DNA of 64,000 nt from the NCBI RefSeq assembly GCF_036924715.1, contig NZ_JAZHSB010000001.1, positions 868,001 to 932,000 of the forward strand, read 5' to 3'. The notes beneath the pieces were generated by a model. The model did not search any database. It was not told the DNA's origin and worked only from the letters and a program-made list of their open reading frames with translations. Source of the stretch: Bradyrhizobium sp. AZCC 1721. Its GTDB lineage: Bacteria; Pseudomonadota; Alphaproteobacteria; Rhizobiales; Xanthobacteraceae. The position numbers were made by a program, and so were the translations under genes. Within the stretch, counting starts at the first letter, position 1. Each line of letters starts with the position of its first letter. This document shows, piece after piece, positions 15,566 through 23,571 of this stretch.

Positions 15566-15856
15566 ATGAAATTGAACTCGGCACAGGTGGAACGCGCTCT
15601 GACGCAATTCGAAGCCCAGGCGCTTCCCGACGATCATCCGGTGGTTCCGCAGCTAGCCAGCATGTTTGGGGATCATACATTCTTCCTCGACAGCGGCGGG
15701 CTCAACGTCCTGGAGCCGACCGAGGCTTCCGAGCGGGAAACCACAATCGGCATGATCGTAAACCTTGCTTATTGGAGCGATGAGACGCTGACGAAATTGT
15801 CGCCACACGAGCCCGAGCCGACAGGCGTGATCGTCAGTCTCGAATCCAGACACTGA
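15566..15856 (+). CDS. conserved hypothetical protein, possibly stress-induced
   Basis: A 96-residue acidic soluble protein, MKLNSAQVERALTQFEAQAL onward, with PVVPQLASMFGDHTFFLDSGGLNVLEP in two parts and a TIGMIVNLAYWSDE core. The AAGGAG ribosome site 6 bases before the ATG decides the start over a longer in-frame GTG. No catalytic or membrane feature is recognised. An EcfG-type promoter about 220 bases upstream suggests general-stress control. Function unknown. Confidence 0.7.
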   Translation: MKLNSAQVERALTQFEAQALPDDHPVVPQLASMFGDHTFFLDSGGLNVLEPTEASERETTIGMIVNLAYWSDETLTKLSPHEPEPTGVIVSLESRH

Positions 15857-15944
15857 CTCTTCGAGTCCGGGACTCGGCGTGTGTTTCAGACGATTCGTCG
15901 TGCGCGGTCGCGTGCCGCGCGCGACGGGTGCTGGAGTGCGCCGG

Positions 15945-16190
15945 TCAGGTTTCGAAATGAACCCCGATCCGCGTCTCTTTTCGCCACACGACGCGGCACG
16001 GCACATGGATGTGGTCGGCTTCGATCACCAGCGTGAAGCGTTCGGGAATGCCGACCGGGGAGATCACCTCGAGCGCAGCGCCGGTTTCGGAGAGGTTGCG
16101 CACTGTGCAATCGATGACGGCGCCGCCAAACGAAATCTTGCCCGCCTTCAAGAGCCGACGCCGTGGCGCTATCCTGTGCTCGTCCACCAC
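15945..16190 (-). CDS. PilZ domain protein
   Basis: An 81-residue stand-alone PilZ domain, the usual cyclic-di-GMP receptor fold. The RxxxR-type motif is in HRIAPRRRLLKAG at residues 5-17 and the (D/N)xSxxG motif is NLSETGAAL near residue 32; the strand RIGVHFET closes the barrel. Both binding motifs look intact. It may act as a small adaptor that relays the second messenger. It lies convergent with the stress-linked small genes. No partner gene is adjacent, and its target is unknown. Confidence 0.85.
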   Translation of the reverse strand: MVDEHRIAPRRRLLKAGKISFGGAVIDCTVRNLSETGAALEVISPVGIPERFTLVIEADHIHVPCRVVWRKETRIGVHFET

Positions 16191-16308
16191 ATGGACCTCC
16201 CACCTAAACAGGGAAGTTCTCTACGGGCGAGGTTACTATCCCGTTACCGAGCGTTCCAACCCGGATGCAACGCCAAGTCGTGGGCCGCCGCGGGACCGCC
16301 GCTTCCGC

Positions 16309-17331
16309 TCATCGAGCTTGGCCGCCCGTTCGCGCCCGCCGGCCCTCGATCGGGTAGGCCGGATCATTGAACCCCGGCGTCGAGGGATGGCCGCTCACCA
16401 CCAGCCGGTCGACCAGCGCCTCGTCCTCAGCCGTGAAGCGATAGTCCAACGCCTCGATGTAATCATCCCATTGCTGTTCGGTCCGGGGGCCCGCGATCAC
16501 CCCGCTCACGAATGACGAATTCAGCGCCCATGAAACCGCGAATTGCCCGGCGGTGATGCCGCGCGCTTCGGCGTGCCGCTTGATCTCCTGGGCGAGCTGC
16601 AGCGATTCCGGCCGCCATTCGGTTTGCATCATGCGCTTGTCGGCGCGCCCTGCACGCGTGTCCTGGTCGGGCGCCGCATCCGGCCTGTACTTGCCGGTCA
16701 GCACCCCGCGCGCCAAGGGGCTATAGGGCACGATGCCGAGGCCGTAATAGCCGCAAGCCGGAAAGTGCTCGACCTCCGGCATCCGGTTCATGGCGTTGTA
16801 ATAGGGTTGGCTGACGATCGGGCGATCGATGCCGTTGTTGTCGCAGATGTTGCAGATCTCGGCGACGCGCCAGGCGCGGTAGTTGGAGACGCCAAAATAG
16901 CGGATCTTGCCCTGGCGCATCAAATCGCCCATCGCGCGCACCGTCTCTTCCAGCGGCGTCGCGTGGTCCTCCTTGTGCAAATAATAGATATCGATGAAAT
17001 CGGTGCCCAGTCGTTGCAGGCTCTCTTCCGCCGCCTGCATCACCCAGCGCCGCGACAGCCCGCCGTGATTGGGATCTTCGCCGATCTGGTTGGCAAGCTT
17101 TGTCGCCAGAATCCAGTTCGTGCGATTGTTTGAAATGGCACGGCCGACCACCTGCTCGGACTGGCCGCCATTATAGGCATCCGCGGTGTCGATGAAGTTG
17201 ACGCCGGCCTCGCGCGCCTTCGCAATGATGCGCGACGAAGTGGCTTCATCGGTCGGGCCGCCGAACATCATGGTGCCCAGGCAGATCGGTGAAATCTTCA
17301 GGCCGCTGCGGCCGAGTTGGCGGTATTGCAT
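16309..17331 (-). CDS. aldo/keto reductase
   Basis: A 340-residue NADPH-dependent (beta/alpha)8 oxidoreductase. It opens YRQLGRSGLKISPICLG and has the catalytic tetrad: Asp and Tyr in FIDTADAYNGG, Lys in ILATKLAN and His in YYLHKED. The cofactor end is VIAGPRTEQQ. This branch resembles the YghZ/Tas-like and voltage-channel beta-subunit group. I prefer the ATG at 17331; a TTG at 17340 is closer to a GAGGG but overlaps the stop of the upstream thioesterase. Carbonyl substrate unknown. Probably cotranscribed with the thioesterase. Confidence 0.92.
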   Translation of the reverse strand: MQYRQLGRSGLKISPICLGTMMFGGPTDEATSSRIIAKAREAGVNFIDTADAYNGGQSEQVVGRAISNNRTNWILATKLANQIGEDPNHGGLSRRWVMQAAEESLQRLGTDFIDIYYLHKEDHATPLEETVRAMGDLMRQGKIRYFGVSNYRAWRVAEICNICDNNGIDRPIVSQPYYNAMNRMPEVEHFPACGYYGLGIVPYSPLARGVLTGKYRPDAAPDQDTRAGRADKRMMQTEWRPESLQLAQEIKRHAEARGITAGQFAVSWALNSSFVSGVIAGPRTEQQWDDYIEALDYRFTAEDEALVDRLVVSGHPSTPGFNDPAYPIEGRRARTGGQAR

Positions 17332-17336
17332 TGGGG

Positions 17337-17762
17337 TCAACCCTCGCTCTTCAATATCTTGAACACGCCGCTCGCCATCGCGATACAGCGTTTGTCGACT
17401 GTCACTTCTGTCGTGATGAAAATAAGGCTGCGGGTGGAGCGCACCACGTGCGGCCTCGACACCAAAACCTCTCCGATCTTGCCGGCTTCGACAAAGTGCG
17501 TATCGAGCTGCACGGTCGCCAGCGTCGGCTTGCCCGAGACGAAGCGGGCGGTCATGCCGCAGGTGCGGTCGGCGAAGGTCATGATGACGCCGCCTTGTAC
17601 CAAGCCGCGGCGGTTGTGGTGCTTGTCCTCGGTGGCAAGCGCGTATTCATGCGTGCCGTCGACGACGCGCTGCCACAGCGGGCCGATCAGGTGCAGGAAG
17701 CCGGTGGTTTCGACGATCTTCCAGCCGTCGGATTTGAGCTTGTCCGCGGCCTTGACTGTCAT
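17337..17762 (-). CDS. PaaI family thioesterase
   Basis: A 141-residue hotdog-fold acyl-CoA thioesterase. Seen are HNRRGLVQGGVIMTFADRTCGMTA, containing the family's helix with the catalytic-site Asp/His neighbourhood, and the strand TLATVQLDTHFVEAGKIGE. Acts in the cytoplasm on acyl- or aryl-CoA thioesters. It ends six bases before the aldo/keto reductase ATG on the same strand. The specific thioester is not predictable. Confidence 0.88.
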   Translation of the reverse strand: MTVKAADKLKSDGWKIVETTGFLHLIGPLWQRVVDGTHEYALATEDKHHNRRGLVQGGVIMTFADRTCGMTARFVSGKPTLATVQLDTHFVEAGKIGEVLVSRPHVVRSTRSLIFITTEVTVDKRCIAMASGVFKILKSEG

Positions 17763-17842
17763 GTCGTGCTTTCCGTTTCCTGCGGGCTATCTTGCTGTCC
17801 GGGGTCATTTCATCTGATGCGCTGGTGTTGTAGTCAAGCGGG

Positions 17843-18472
17843 ATGGCCAGGCCATTTGACGATACCACACGGCGGAATATTGCGGAGCTTTGCGCGGCAT
17901 TTACGCGGGCGCCCTGGCAGCGCGCAGAGCCTGAGCTGAAGCGCGCCGCGGTTGCCATCGCGCTGACGGAAGCCGAGAGCGGCCCGGGCACCACATTTCT
18001 GTTGACCCGCCGCGCCGCAAGCCTGCGCGCCCACGCTGCCCAATGGGCGTTGCCGGGCGGGCGCTGCGACCACGGCGAGACGCCGGCGCAGGCCGCGCTG
18101 CGCGAGCTCCACGAAGAACTCGGCGTCGGCCTCGGCGAAAGCGATGTGCTCGGCCTGCTCGACGATTACCCGACGCGCTCAGGCTATCTGATCACGCCGG
18201 TGGTGGTCTGGGTCGGTACGAGCGCCGATATCATCCCCAATCCGGCGGAGGTCGCCTCGGTGCATCGCGTTGCGCTCGATGACATCGAGCGAGCCGACGT
18301 CTTCAGCTTCACCAGGATTCCCGAAAGCACGCGGCGCGTGATCCGCTTCCGCCATGCCGGCCAGCACATCCACGCGCCAACGGCGGCGCTGATCTATCAA
18401 TTTGCCGAAGTGCTGGCGGGCCGCGAGACCCGTGTGGCCGAACTGGAGCAGCCGGTGTTCGCCTGGAAATAG
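17843..18472 (+). CDS. NUDIX hydrolase, CoA pyrophosphatase type
   Basis: A 209-residue protein with a complete Nudix box: GRCDHGETPAQAALRE followed by LHEELG, which supplies the metal-binding glutamates of the G-X5-E-X7-RE-X2-EE-X-G pattern. The preceding AAQWALPGG and the long flanking regions fit the CoA/acyl-CoA pyrophosphatase (NudL/YeaB-like) group. That activity would cleave CoA to phosphopantetheine and 3',5'-ADP. It starts 80 bases from the divergent thioesterase. Substrate assignment is by family resemblance. Confidence 0.88.
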   Translation: MARPFDDTTRRNIAELCAAFTRAPWQRAEPELKRAAVAIALTEAESGPGTTFLLTRRAASLRAHAAQWALPGGRCDHGETPAQAALRELHEELGVGLGESDVLGLLDDYPTRSGYLITPVVVWVGTSADIIPNPAEVASVHRVALDDIERADVFSFTRIPESTRRVIRFRHAGQHIHAPTAALIYQFAEVLAGRETRVAELEQPVFAWK

Positions 18473-18611
18473 AGTCGGCGCTAGCCGCCGAAGCGGCTGC
18501 TCATCTCACCATGTGAGAGAGCGGGCTCACGCAGCGCGGGTTGCGGATGTCGGCGGTTTCGGAGACGATAGCTGGGTCAAGAAGAAGAACAGATCCGGGA
18601 GTCGCCCCACC

Positions 18612-19592
18612 ATGTCCATCGGGAGAAAGTGGCTTTGCGTCGCAGCCGCCATGCTCGGTTTGAGCGCAGCAACAGACGTTTCGCAAGCTCAAACCTATCC
18701 CGCCCGCGCCATCACGCTGGTCATTCCGTTCGCGCCCGGCGGCAGCACCTCGATCGTCGGCCGCGCCATTGCCGACAAAATGAGCGAGATACTCGGCGAG
18801 AAGGTGGTGGTCGACAACCGTCCCGGCGCTGGCGGTACGGTCGGCACCAAGGCGGTCGCGAAAAGCGATCCCGATGGCTACACGCTGCTCCTGGGTTACA
18901 CCGGCACGCTCGCCATAGGCCCCTCGCTCTACAAGAACCCCGGCTACGATCCGCGCAAGGACTTCGCGCCGATCGGCATGATCGGCAACGCGCCGAATTC
19001 GCTGGTGGTGCATCCGTCATTCCCGCCAAAGAGTGTCGCCGAGTTGATTGCCCATGCGAAGGCCAATCCTGACAGAGTCAATTTCGGCTCGGCCGGCGCC
19101 GGCACCGCGAGCCACATTACCGGCGAATATTTCGCCGGCGCCGCCGGCATCAAGCTGGCGCATATTCCCTACAAGGGCACCGGCCCGGCGTTGACCGATC
19201 TCCTCGGCGGCCACATCCCGATGGCGTTTGCGCCGATTCCGGCCTCGCACGCCAACGTCTCCGCCGGCAAATTGCGCGCACTCGCGGTCAGCAGCACCAC
19301 GCGATCGAGCCTGTTGCCCGACGTGCCGACGCTGATGGAGGCGGGGCTAGCCGGCTTCGACGCTTCGCTCTACTACGGTCTCGTCGCGCCCGCCGGCACG
19401 CCGCGGCCGATCGTCGACAAGCTCAACAAGGCGCTGCGCGACGCGCTCGCCTCCGACGAGGTGAAGAAGCAGTTGGGCAATGACGGCACCGAAATCACCC
19501 CCGGCACGCCGGAAGACTATGCGGCCTTCATCGACAAGGACGAGAAGAAGTGGTCGCAGCTAGTGAAGGCCAGCGGCGTCGAGCAGGAGTGA
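18612..19592 (+). CDS. Bug/TctC family tricarboxylate-type binding protein
   Basis: A 326-residue periplasmic binding protein. A clear signal peptide ends VSQAQ near residue 27, and the mature part begins ARAITLVIPFAPGGSTSIVGR, with VVVDNRPGAGGTVGTKAVA, then FGSAGAGTASHITGEYF and LLGGHIPMAFAPIP, all family signatures. The start ATG at 18612 fits the signal peptide; the longer frame upstream overlaps the NUDIX gene. It is another orphan of the TTT type without membrane genes, unlike the copy at 9599 in sequence. Ligand unknown. Confidence 0.9.
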   Translation: MSIGRKWLCVAAAMLGLSAATDVSQAQTYPARAITLVIPFAPGGSTSIVGRAIADKMSEILGEKVVVDNRPGAGGTVGTKAVAKSDPDGYTLLLGYTGTLAIGPSLYKNPGYDPRKDFAPIGMIGNAPNSLVVHPSFPPKSVAELIAHAKANPDRVNFGSAGAGTASHITGEYFAGAAGIKLAHIPYKGTGPALTDLLGGHIPMAFAPIPASHANVSAGKLRALAVSSTTRSSLLPDVPTLMEAGLAGFDASLYYGLVAPAGTPRPIVDKLNKALRDALASDEVKKQLGNDGTEITPGTPEDYAAFIDKDEKKWSQLVKASGVEQE

Positions 19593-19599
19593 CTTTCTC

Positions 19600-19622
19600 C
19601 CTTCTCCCGTTGTGGGAGAAGG
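19600..19622. repeat. hairpin after the binding-protein gene
   Basis: CCTTCTCCC (19600-19608) and GGGAGAAGG (19614-19622) form a 9-base stem. A-rich rather than T-rich sequence follows on the plus strand, so this is probably a dispersed hairpin repeat rather than a standard terminator. Confidence 0.55.
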
Positions 19623-19680
19623 AAAAAGAGTCGCTCCCTTTCGGGGCTGACATCGCGGCGGCGCTTGCTACAACCGTGCC

Positions 19681-20874
19681 ATGCGCCTGCCATTGATTCG
19701 CATGGGTTCCGGATTAGCTGCGCTCGCGCTGCTGGCGAGTGCGCCGCCTGCCGTGGCGACGGAGCCGCTCCCTCCCTCAACCGCCGACGCCATGGCGCAA
19801 GCCGCCTCGCCGCAGGCGATGGCCGAATACCGTCGCAAGCTGAAAGAGTATCAGGAAGCCCGCGCCGCGTTCGAAGAGGAGGCGGGCGTCTATTGGGCCT
19901 CAATCTCCGAGAAGCGAAAGGGCCGTAACGCCAAGCGCCGGGAACGCCAGGCCATCACGCTCAACGACTACGTGCTGACGCAGCCGCCGGTCTACACCGG
20001 TCCGAAGCGCCCGGTCAGTCCCGAGCCGGAAGAAGAAAAGCCGCCGCGCGAGCGCAAGCCGCTGCCGGTGGTCGCCGATTTTCTTAAAGCGGCTGCCGAG
20101 CATTTCCAGTTCACGCCGCAACGGCCGGCAACCGAAGTCGAATTCAAGCGCGCCTATGCCCGCTACGCGTTGGCCGCGGGATTGACGCGCGAGCAGGCGG
20201 TGCGGGTCTACTCGTTCGAGACCGGCGGTAGCGGCAATTACGACATGCAGTCGGGGCTGAACCCTTCGAAACCGGGCTCGCGCGCGATCTCGACCGCGAT
20301 CGGCTACAATCAGTTGCTCACCACCAACAGCGTCGAGCTTTTGGCCGAACAGGGCCACGAAATCATCAAGGAACTGACGGCAAGGGCCGCGATGCTGTCG
20401 GGCGCGCCGCGCAAGGCGATGGACCACAAGCTTGCCGTCTTGAAAAGGATGGTGGCGTTTACGCGCACCGTGCCGGATACCTGGTCCGAACATGAGAAGC
20501 TCGCCAATACCCCGCAGGGCTGGGCCGTGCACGCCATGGTGCTCGATATCGACGTCGGACCGATGCTGCAGACGCACAAGCTGCTGACATCGGTCCATTT
20601 CGCGCGCGCCAAGGGCTACAATCGTCCGCTGACGGCGGCCGAGCTCGAAATGATGAACCTGACCGGCGACGGCACCGGCCTCGACATGGTCACCATGCCG
20701 CAGGCGATGCGCGAGCAGGTGCCGACCTCGAATTTCTTCCAGCGTGGCGGCTACGAGCGCAACCCGGTCGCAATCCGCCATAACACGGTGGCGAAACTAT
20801 TGGCGATCACCGACGAGCGGATGGATTTCAACTCCAGCAAGCCCGGCGCGAAGGAGTTGGCGGGAGCGTTTTAG
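19681..20874 (+). CDS. secreted hypothetical protein, lysozyme-like region
   Basis: A 397-residue protein with a signal peptide ending about AVAT-EP (residue 27), a Lys/Glu-rich likely coiled-coil stretch (45-90), a Pro-rich linker (95-130) and a globular C-terminal half. That half holds VRVYSFETGGSGNYDMQSG and, 25 residues later, TAIGYNQLLT. A Glu followed by a Gly-rich turn and an A-x-GYxQL motif is how lytic transglycosylases look, so a peptidoglycan-cleaving role is my inference; the full family pattern is not present. I recognise it only as a conserved rhizobial hypothetical. Confidence 0.72.
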   Translation: MRLPLIRMGSGLAALALLASAPPAVATEPLPPSTADAMAQAASPQAMAEYRRKLKEYQEARAAFEEEAGVYWASISEKRKGRNAKRRERQAITLNDYVLTQPPVYTGPKRPVSPEPEEEKPPRERKPLPVVADFLKAAAEHFQFTPQRPATEVEFKRAYARYALAAGLTREQAVRVYSFETGGSGNYDMQSGLNPSKPGSRAISTAIGYNQLLTTNSVELLAEQGHEIIKELTARAAMLSGAPRKAMDHKLAVLKRMVAFTRTVPDTWSEHEKLANTPQGWAVHAMVLDIDVGPMLQTHKLLTSVHFARAKGYNRPLTAAELEMMNLTGDGTGLDMVTMPQAMREQVPTSNFFQRGGYERNPVAIRHNTVAKLLAITDERMDFNSSKPGAKELAGAF

Positions 20875-20877
20875 TTT

Positions 20878-20910
20878 TACCCTCCCCTGGAGGGCCTCCA
20901 GGGGAGGGTA
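20878..20910. terminator. bidirectional hairpin between convergent genes
   Basis: A near-perfect 33-base palindrome: TACCCTCCCCTGGAGG at 20878-20893 and its complement at 20895-20910. It starts three bases after the plus-strand stop and lies 25 bases from the stop of the convergent gene. T-tracts are short (TTTT before it on the plus strand), so it may be a repeat that also ends transcripts. Confidence 0.6.
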
Positions 20911-20934
20911 AGTCAGCGCCAGCCTCGTAGCGCC

Positions 20935-21240
20935 TCACTCCGATCCGAACATGAACTTGCCGTCGCTTTCCAGATAAGGGCCTGAGCGCATGTAGAGCTG
21001 CCCGTTCTGGCCAAGAAAGAACAACGTGCCCCTCGGCACTTTCTTGGCGCCCTTCAATAGCAAGCCGGCATTATTGGTGCCCAGCTTGTAGGCGAGTGTC
21101 TTGCCGTCCCTGCCGTAGGCGTAACCCATGTCCGACTTCAATTCCCAAGGAGTCGGTGCCGCGCCTTGCGCAAATGCCGATGTCGCCAACCCCGCCAGGA
21201 TGGCCACCGTCAAAACCGTCTTCGTTGAAATGCACGTCAT
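20935..21240 (-). CDS. small secreted hypothetical protein
   Basis: A 101-residue exported protein. The signal peptide (TVLTVAILAGLATSAFAQ) ends AFA-Q near residue 26; the mature part is about 75 residues, with GYAYGRDGKTLAYKLGTN and PRGTLFFLGQNGQLYM, suggesting a small beta-rich fold. Two adjacent ATGs exist; the one at 21240 is better spaced from GGAGG. No family name is recognised, though the pattern is familiar from Bradyrhizobium hypotheticals. Confidence 0.65.
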   Translation of the reverse strand: MTCISTKTVLTVAILAGLATSAFAQGAAPTPWELKSDMGYAYGRDGKTLAYKLGTNNAGLLLKGAKKVPRGTLFFLGQNGQLYMRSGPYLESDGKFMFGSE

Positions 21241-21439
21241 CATCCATCCTCCCCACAGCCATTCGGCTTCTTGCCCCATGCTTTGAACAAATCACGAACG
21301 GCGTCGTGCCGTCAATCTGCACCTTCGACGCATCACACGGCTCTTGAGACTTTGTGATTTCCCGCGTCCGACTTCGCGACTATGTTCGCCTTTCCGGCAA
21401 CAAGCATGCATTGCGAAAAACGTCATAGGGATGGTCAGG

Positions 21440-21919
21440 ATGAACCACGTCATGAAGATCGGTCTTGGTGTTGCGCTATCGTTCATGACGCCGGCTCAAG
21501 CGGCAGAGGCTGACAACTTCAAGCTGTCCAACAACCAGCGGATCGCCTGCAGTCGGGGATTGAGCGCGGGCAAGCTCAACACCGCGACCTGCAAATCCTA
21601 TGCTTACGTGTTCAACACCAAGACGTCAGAGTATTTCCGCTGCCAGGTCTCGATGGCGCTGACGCGGGACAACAAGGAAGTCATCAACGTGCAGGCCGAC
21701 GGCGGCTGCACCAAGAAGCCGCGTATCTTCGATGCCGATTCGAGTTATTCGTTCGATGCCACCGAAACCGAGGGGCCGAACACCAATTCGTTCTTCGGCC
21801 CCGGCGGCTATGCGGTGTGGGCCAGCGACAACAATAATCTGAAGGTGCGCGGCTGCATCATCATCTCGTCCGGTCTCGGCTCCGACATCGCGAAATGCAT
21901 CGACATGAAGTTCGAGTGA
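21440..21919 (+). CDS. secreted hypothetical protein with paired cysteines
   Basis: A protein of about 159 residues. The N-terminus (MKIGLGVALSFMTPAQAAEA) is a signal peptide ending at AQA-AE. The mature part contains Cys residues in RIACSRG, ATCKSYA, YFRCQVSM, GGCTKKP, RGCIIIS and AKCIDMKF, six in all, probably three disulfides in the periplasm. Several ATGs compete; 21440 has AGGG nine bases upstream. No family is recognised. Confidence 0.65.
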   Translation: MNHVMKIGLGVALSFMTPAQAAEADNFKLSNNQRIACSRGLSAGKLNTATCKSYAYVFNTKTSEYFRCQVSMALTRDNKEVINVQADGGCTKKPRIFDADSSYSFDATETEGPNTNSFFGPGGYAVWASDNNNLKVRGCIIISSGLGSDIAKCIDMKFE

Positions 21920-21926
21920 GCTTCGC

Positions 21927-23144
21927 TCAGGGAGCCTTCTCGGGGTCGGCTGCAAGCTGAGGGCGCGACCGCGCGAATTTGCGCACGCCGACGGGCTTGC
22001 CGAACAGGTGGCCCTGGATCAGATCGAACCCCATGTCGTGCGCGGCAAGGTAATCGGCGCGCGTCTCGATGCCCTGGGCGACGGCGCGAGCGCCGTTGTC
22101 TTGGGCCAGTTCGACGATGCGTCGGCATACCGTCTGCTTCAGCCGATCGTCGGCGCAGCCCTTGACGTATTGCTGGTCGACCTTCAGCTCGATGAACGGG
22201 AAGCTCCGAAGCTCCAGCAGCGACGGCCATTCCGCGCCGACATTGTCGATGGCGATCGCGATATTGTGCAGGCGCAGCCGTCTTGCGGTGTCCACTGCGA
22301 GATCCGGATGGTCGACCACCTCGCTGCTGTTGATCTCGATCAAAAGTCCGCCGAACGCCGGATGGGCGGGCATGGCGCGGCACAGATCGCGCACCGCCGC
22401 TGCGTCTTCGAAGAACGATATTGGCAGGTTGATCGAGAGGTCGACCGGGCCCTGGCTCTCCAGCAGATAGCGCCAGTCCTCGATCGCGCGGCCGATCACG
22501 AATTCGGAAAGCTTGCGAAAATGCGGATCCTTGTCGTCGGGAATGAAGTAGGCCGGCGGGACCACGCCCCAGGCCGGATGCCGCATCCGGACCAGCGCCT
22601 CCGCTCCGCTGGGGACCAGCGTGCGGGTGTTGATCTTCTGCTGATACCACAATTCGAGCCAGCCGGCCTTCAACGCCTCGGCGACGTCGACGGCCGGGCT
22701 TGGCGCCGGCTCGGCAGGCAGCAGCGTCGCGAGGCTGGCGCGCAGGCTCGCCGCGCCGAACGGCGTCGGCAGGGAGGGCAGCATGGCAATGCCGTATTCT
22801 TCGCCAATTTGCCTGACGGCCTTAACCATGATCGTGTCGGGTTGACCGATCACGAGAACCTTGCCGCAGAAATTTTTCCGGACGATCGCCTCGAGAATTT
22901 CGCCGACATTGATCCCGTCGGCGCACACGCTGAGCACGATCAGGTCCGGCTGCTCCGCCTGCAGTACGCCTGCCAAATCGCCGGCCTGGCCGCATTCGCA
23001 GGTGACGAACCCGAGATCCTCGAGAGCGTCGGAAAGAAACAATCGCAGGTGCTTTTTGCTGTCGACGACGCACGCTCTGGGCGCCAGCTTCCGATGCCCA
23101 AAGTGCGCCGCGCGCGAATACTCGACAACGTTGATTTGCTCCAT
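21927..23144 (-). CDS. pseudo-receiver plus EAL domain protein
   Basis: A 405-residue cytoplasmic protein. Residues 22-140 look like a response-regulator receiver, but the strand where the phosphorylated Asp should be reads LIVLSV, so it is probably a pseudo-receiver. Residues about 160-395 are an EAL domain: GAEALVRM, SINLPISFF, LLIEINSSEV, IAIDNVG, LKVDQQYV, AQGIET and IQGHLFGKP. The EAL glutamate, Asn, Lys and QG are kept, but DDFG is DN-VG and AEGVE is AQGIE. These changes may lower or remove cyclic-di-GMP phosphodiesterase activity. The gene stands alone. Confidence 0.9.
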   Translation of the reverse strand: MEQINVVEYSRAAHFGHRKLAPRACVVDSKKHLRLFLSDALEDLGFVTCECGQAGDLAGVLQAEQPDLIVLSVCADGINVGEILEAIVRKNFCGKVLVIGQPDTIMVKAVRQIGEEYGIAMLPSLPTPFGAASLRASLATLLPAEPAPSPAVDVAEALKAGWLELWYQQKINTRTLVPSGAEALVRMRHPAWGVVPPAYFIPDDKDPHFRKLSEFVIGRAIEDWRYLLESQGPVDLSINLPISFFEDAAAVRDLCRAMPAHPAFGGLLIEINSSEVVDHPDLAVDTARRLRLHNIAIAIDNVGAEWPSLLELRSFPFIELKVDQQYVKGCADDRLKQTVCRRIVELAQDNGARAVAQGIETRADYLAAHDMGFDLIQGHLFGKPVGVRKFARSRPQLAADPEKAP

Positions 23145-23505
23145 GCCACCCTCCCACTAGATACCCCAACGCCAGTGGTACATCGGCGTTGCGGTCGCAA
23201 TCATGGAATTTTGCGGCAGGTCACATGATTACTTCAGTAGGGTTAAAGCAGCGGACACGAATAAAATTTTAGGGAAACTGTTGCCGCGACGCAGCCAACC
23301 AGCGCCCGGGCAACTCGACGGGGTCATTTCATCGGCTTCAACGCGCTGATGCCCGGCCTGGGCAACATTTGATCAGCCTCGCGTGTTAACGCCTGTGGTC
23401 GCTCGCCGGCGCCGCGAGGTTCGCGGCTTAGCGAACGTCGCCTGAACGCTCCTCGCAGGAGCAGCAATGCCGCAACGCTCACAACCCTTTCATTGGCCAA
23501 AAGAA
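23145..23505. other. gene-free gap between EAL and TRAP genes
   Basis: About 360 bases with no supported gene on either strand. It should contain the promoter of the leftward EAL gene near 23145-23280. Imperfect GC-rich inverted repeats (CGCGAGGTTCGCG near 23415; CTCCTCGCAGGAG near 23450) are visible but have no assigned role. Confidence 0.45.
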
Positions 23506-23534
23506 TGACCGCGGTCCTCGGCAGACCGCGGTCA
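23506..23534 (-). terminator. terminator of the TRAP operon
   Basis: TGACCGCGGTC and GACCGCGGTCA form an 11-base stem with a 7-base loop. On the minus strand the stem is followed by ATTCTTTT, giving a Rho-independent terminator 38 bases beyond the stop of the TAXI gene. Confidence 0.75.
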
Positions 23535-23571
23535 CTGATGAAGCAAGCCGAGCTGGCTCGAGCGCGCTGCC

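Noticed and set aside
22008..23228. 406-codon plus-strand frame opposite the EAL gene
   Set aside because: Antisense shadow; the minus frame has the complete EAL motif set.
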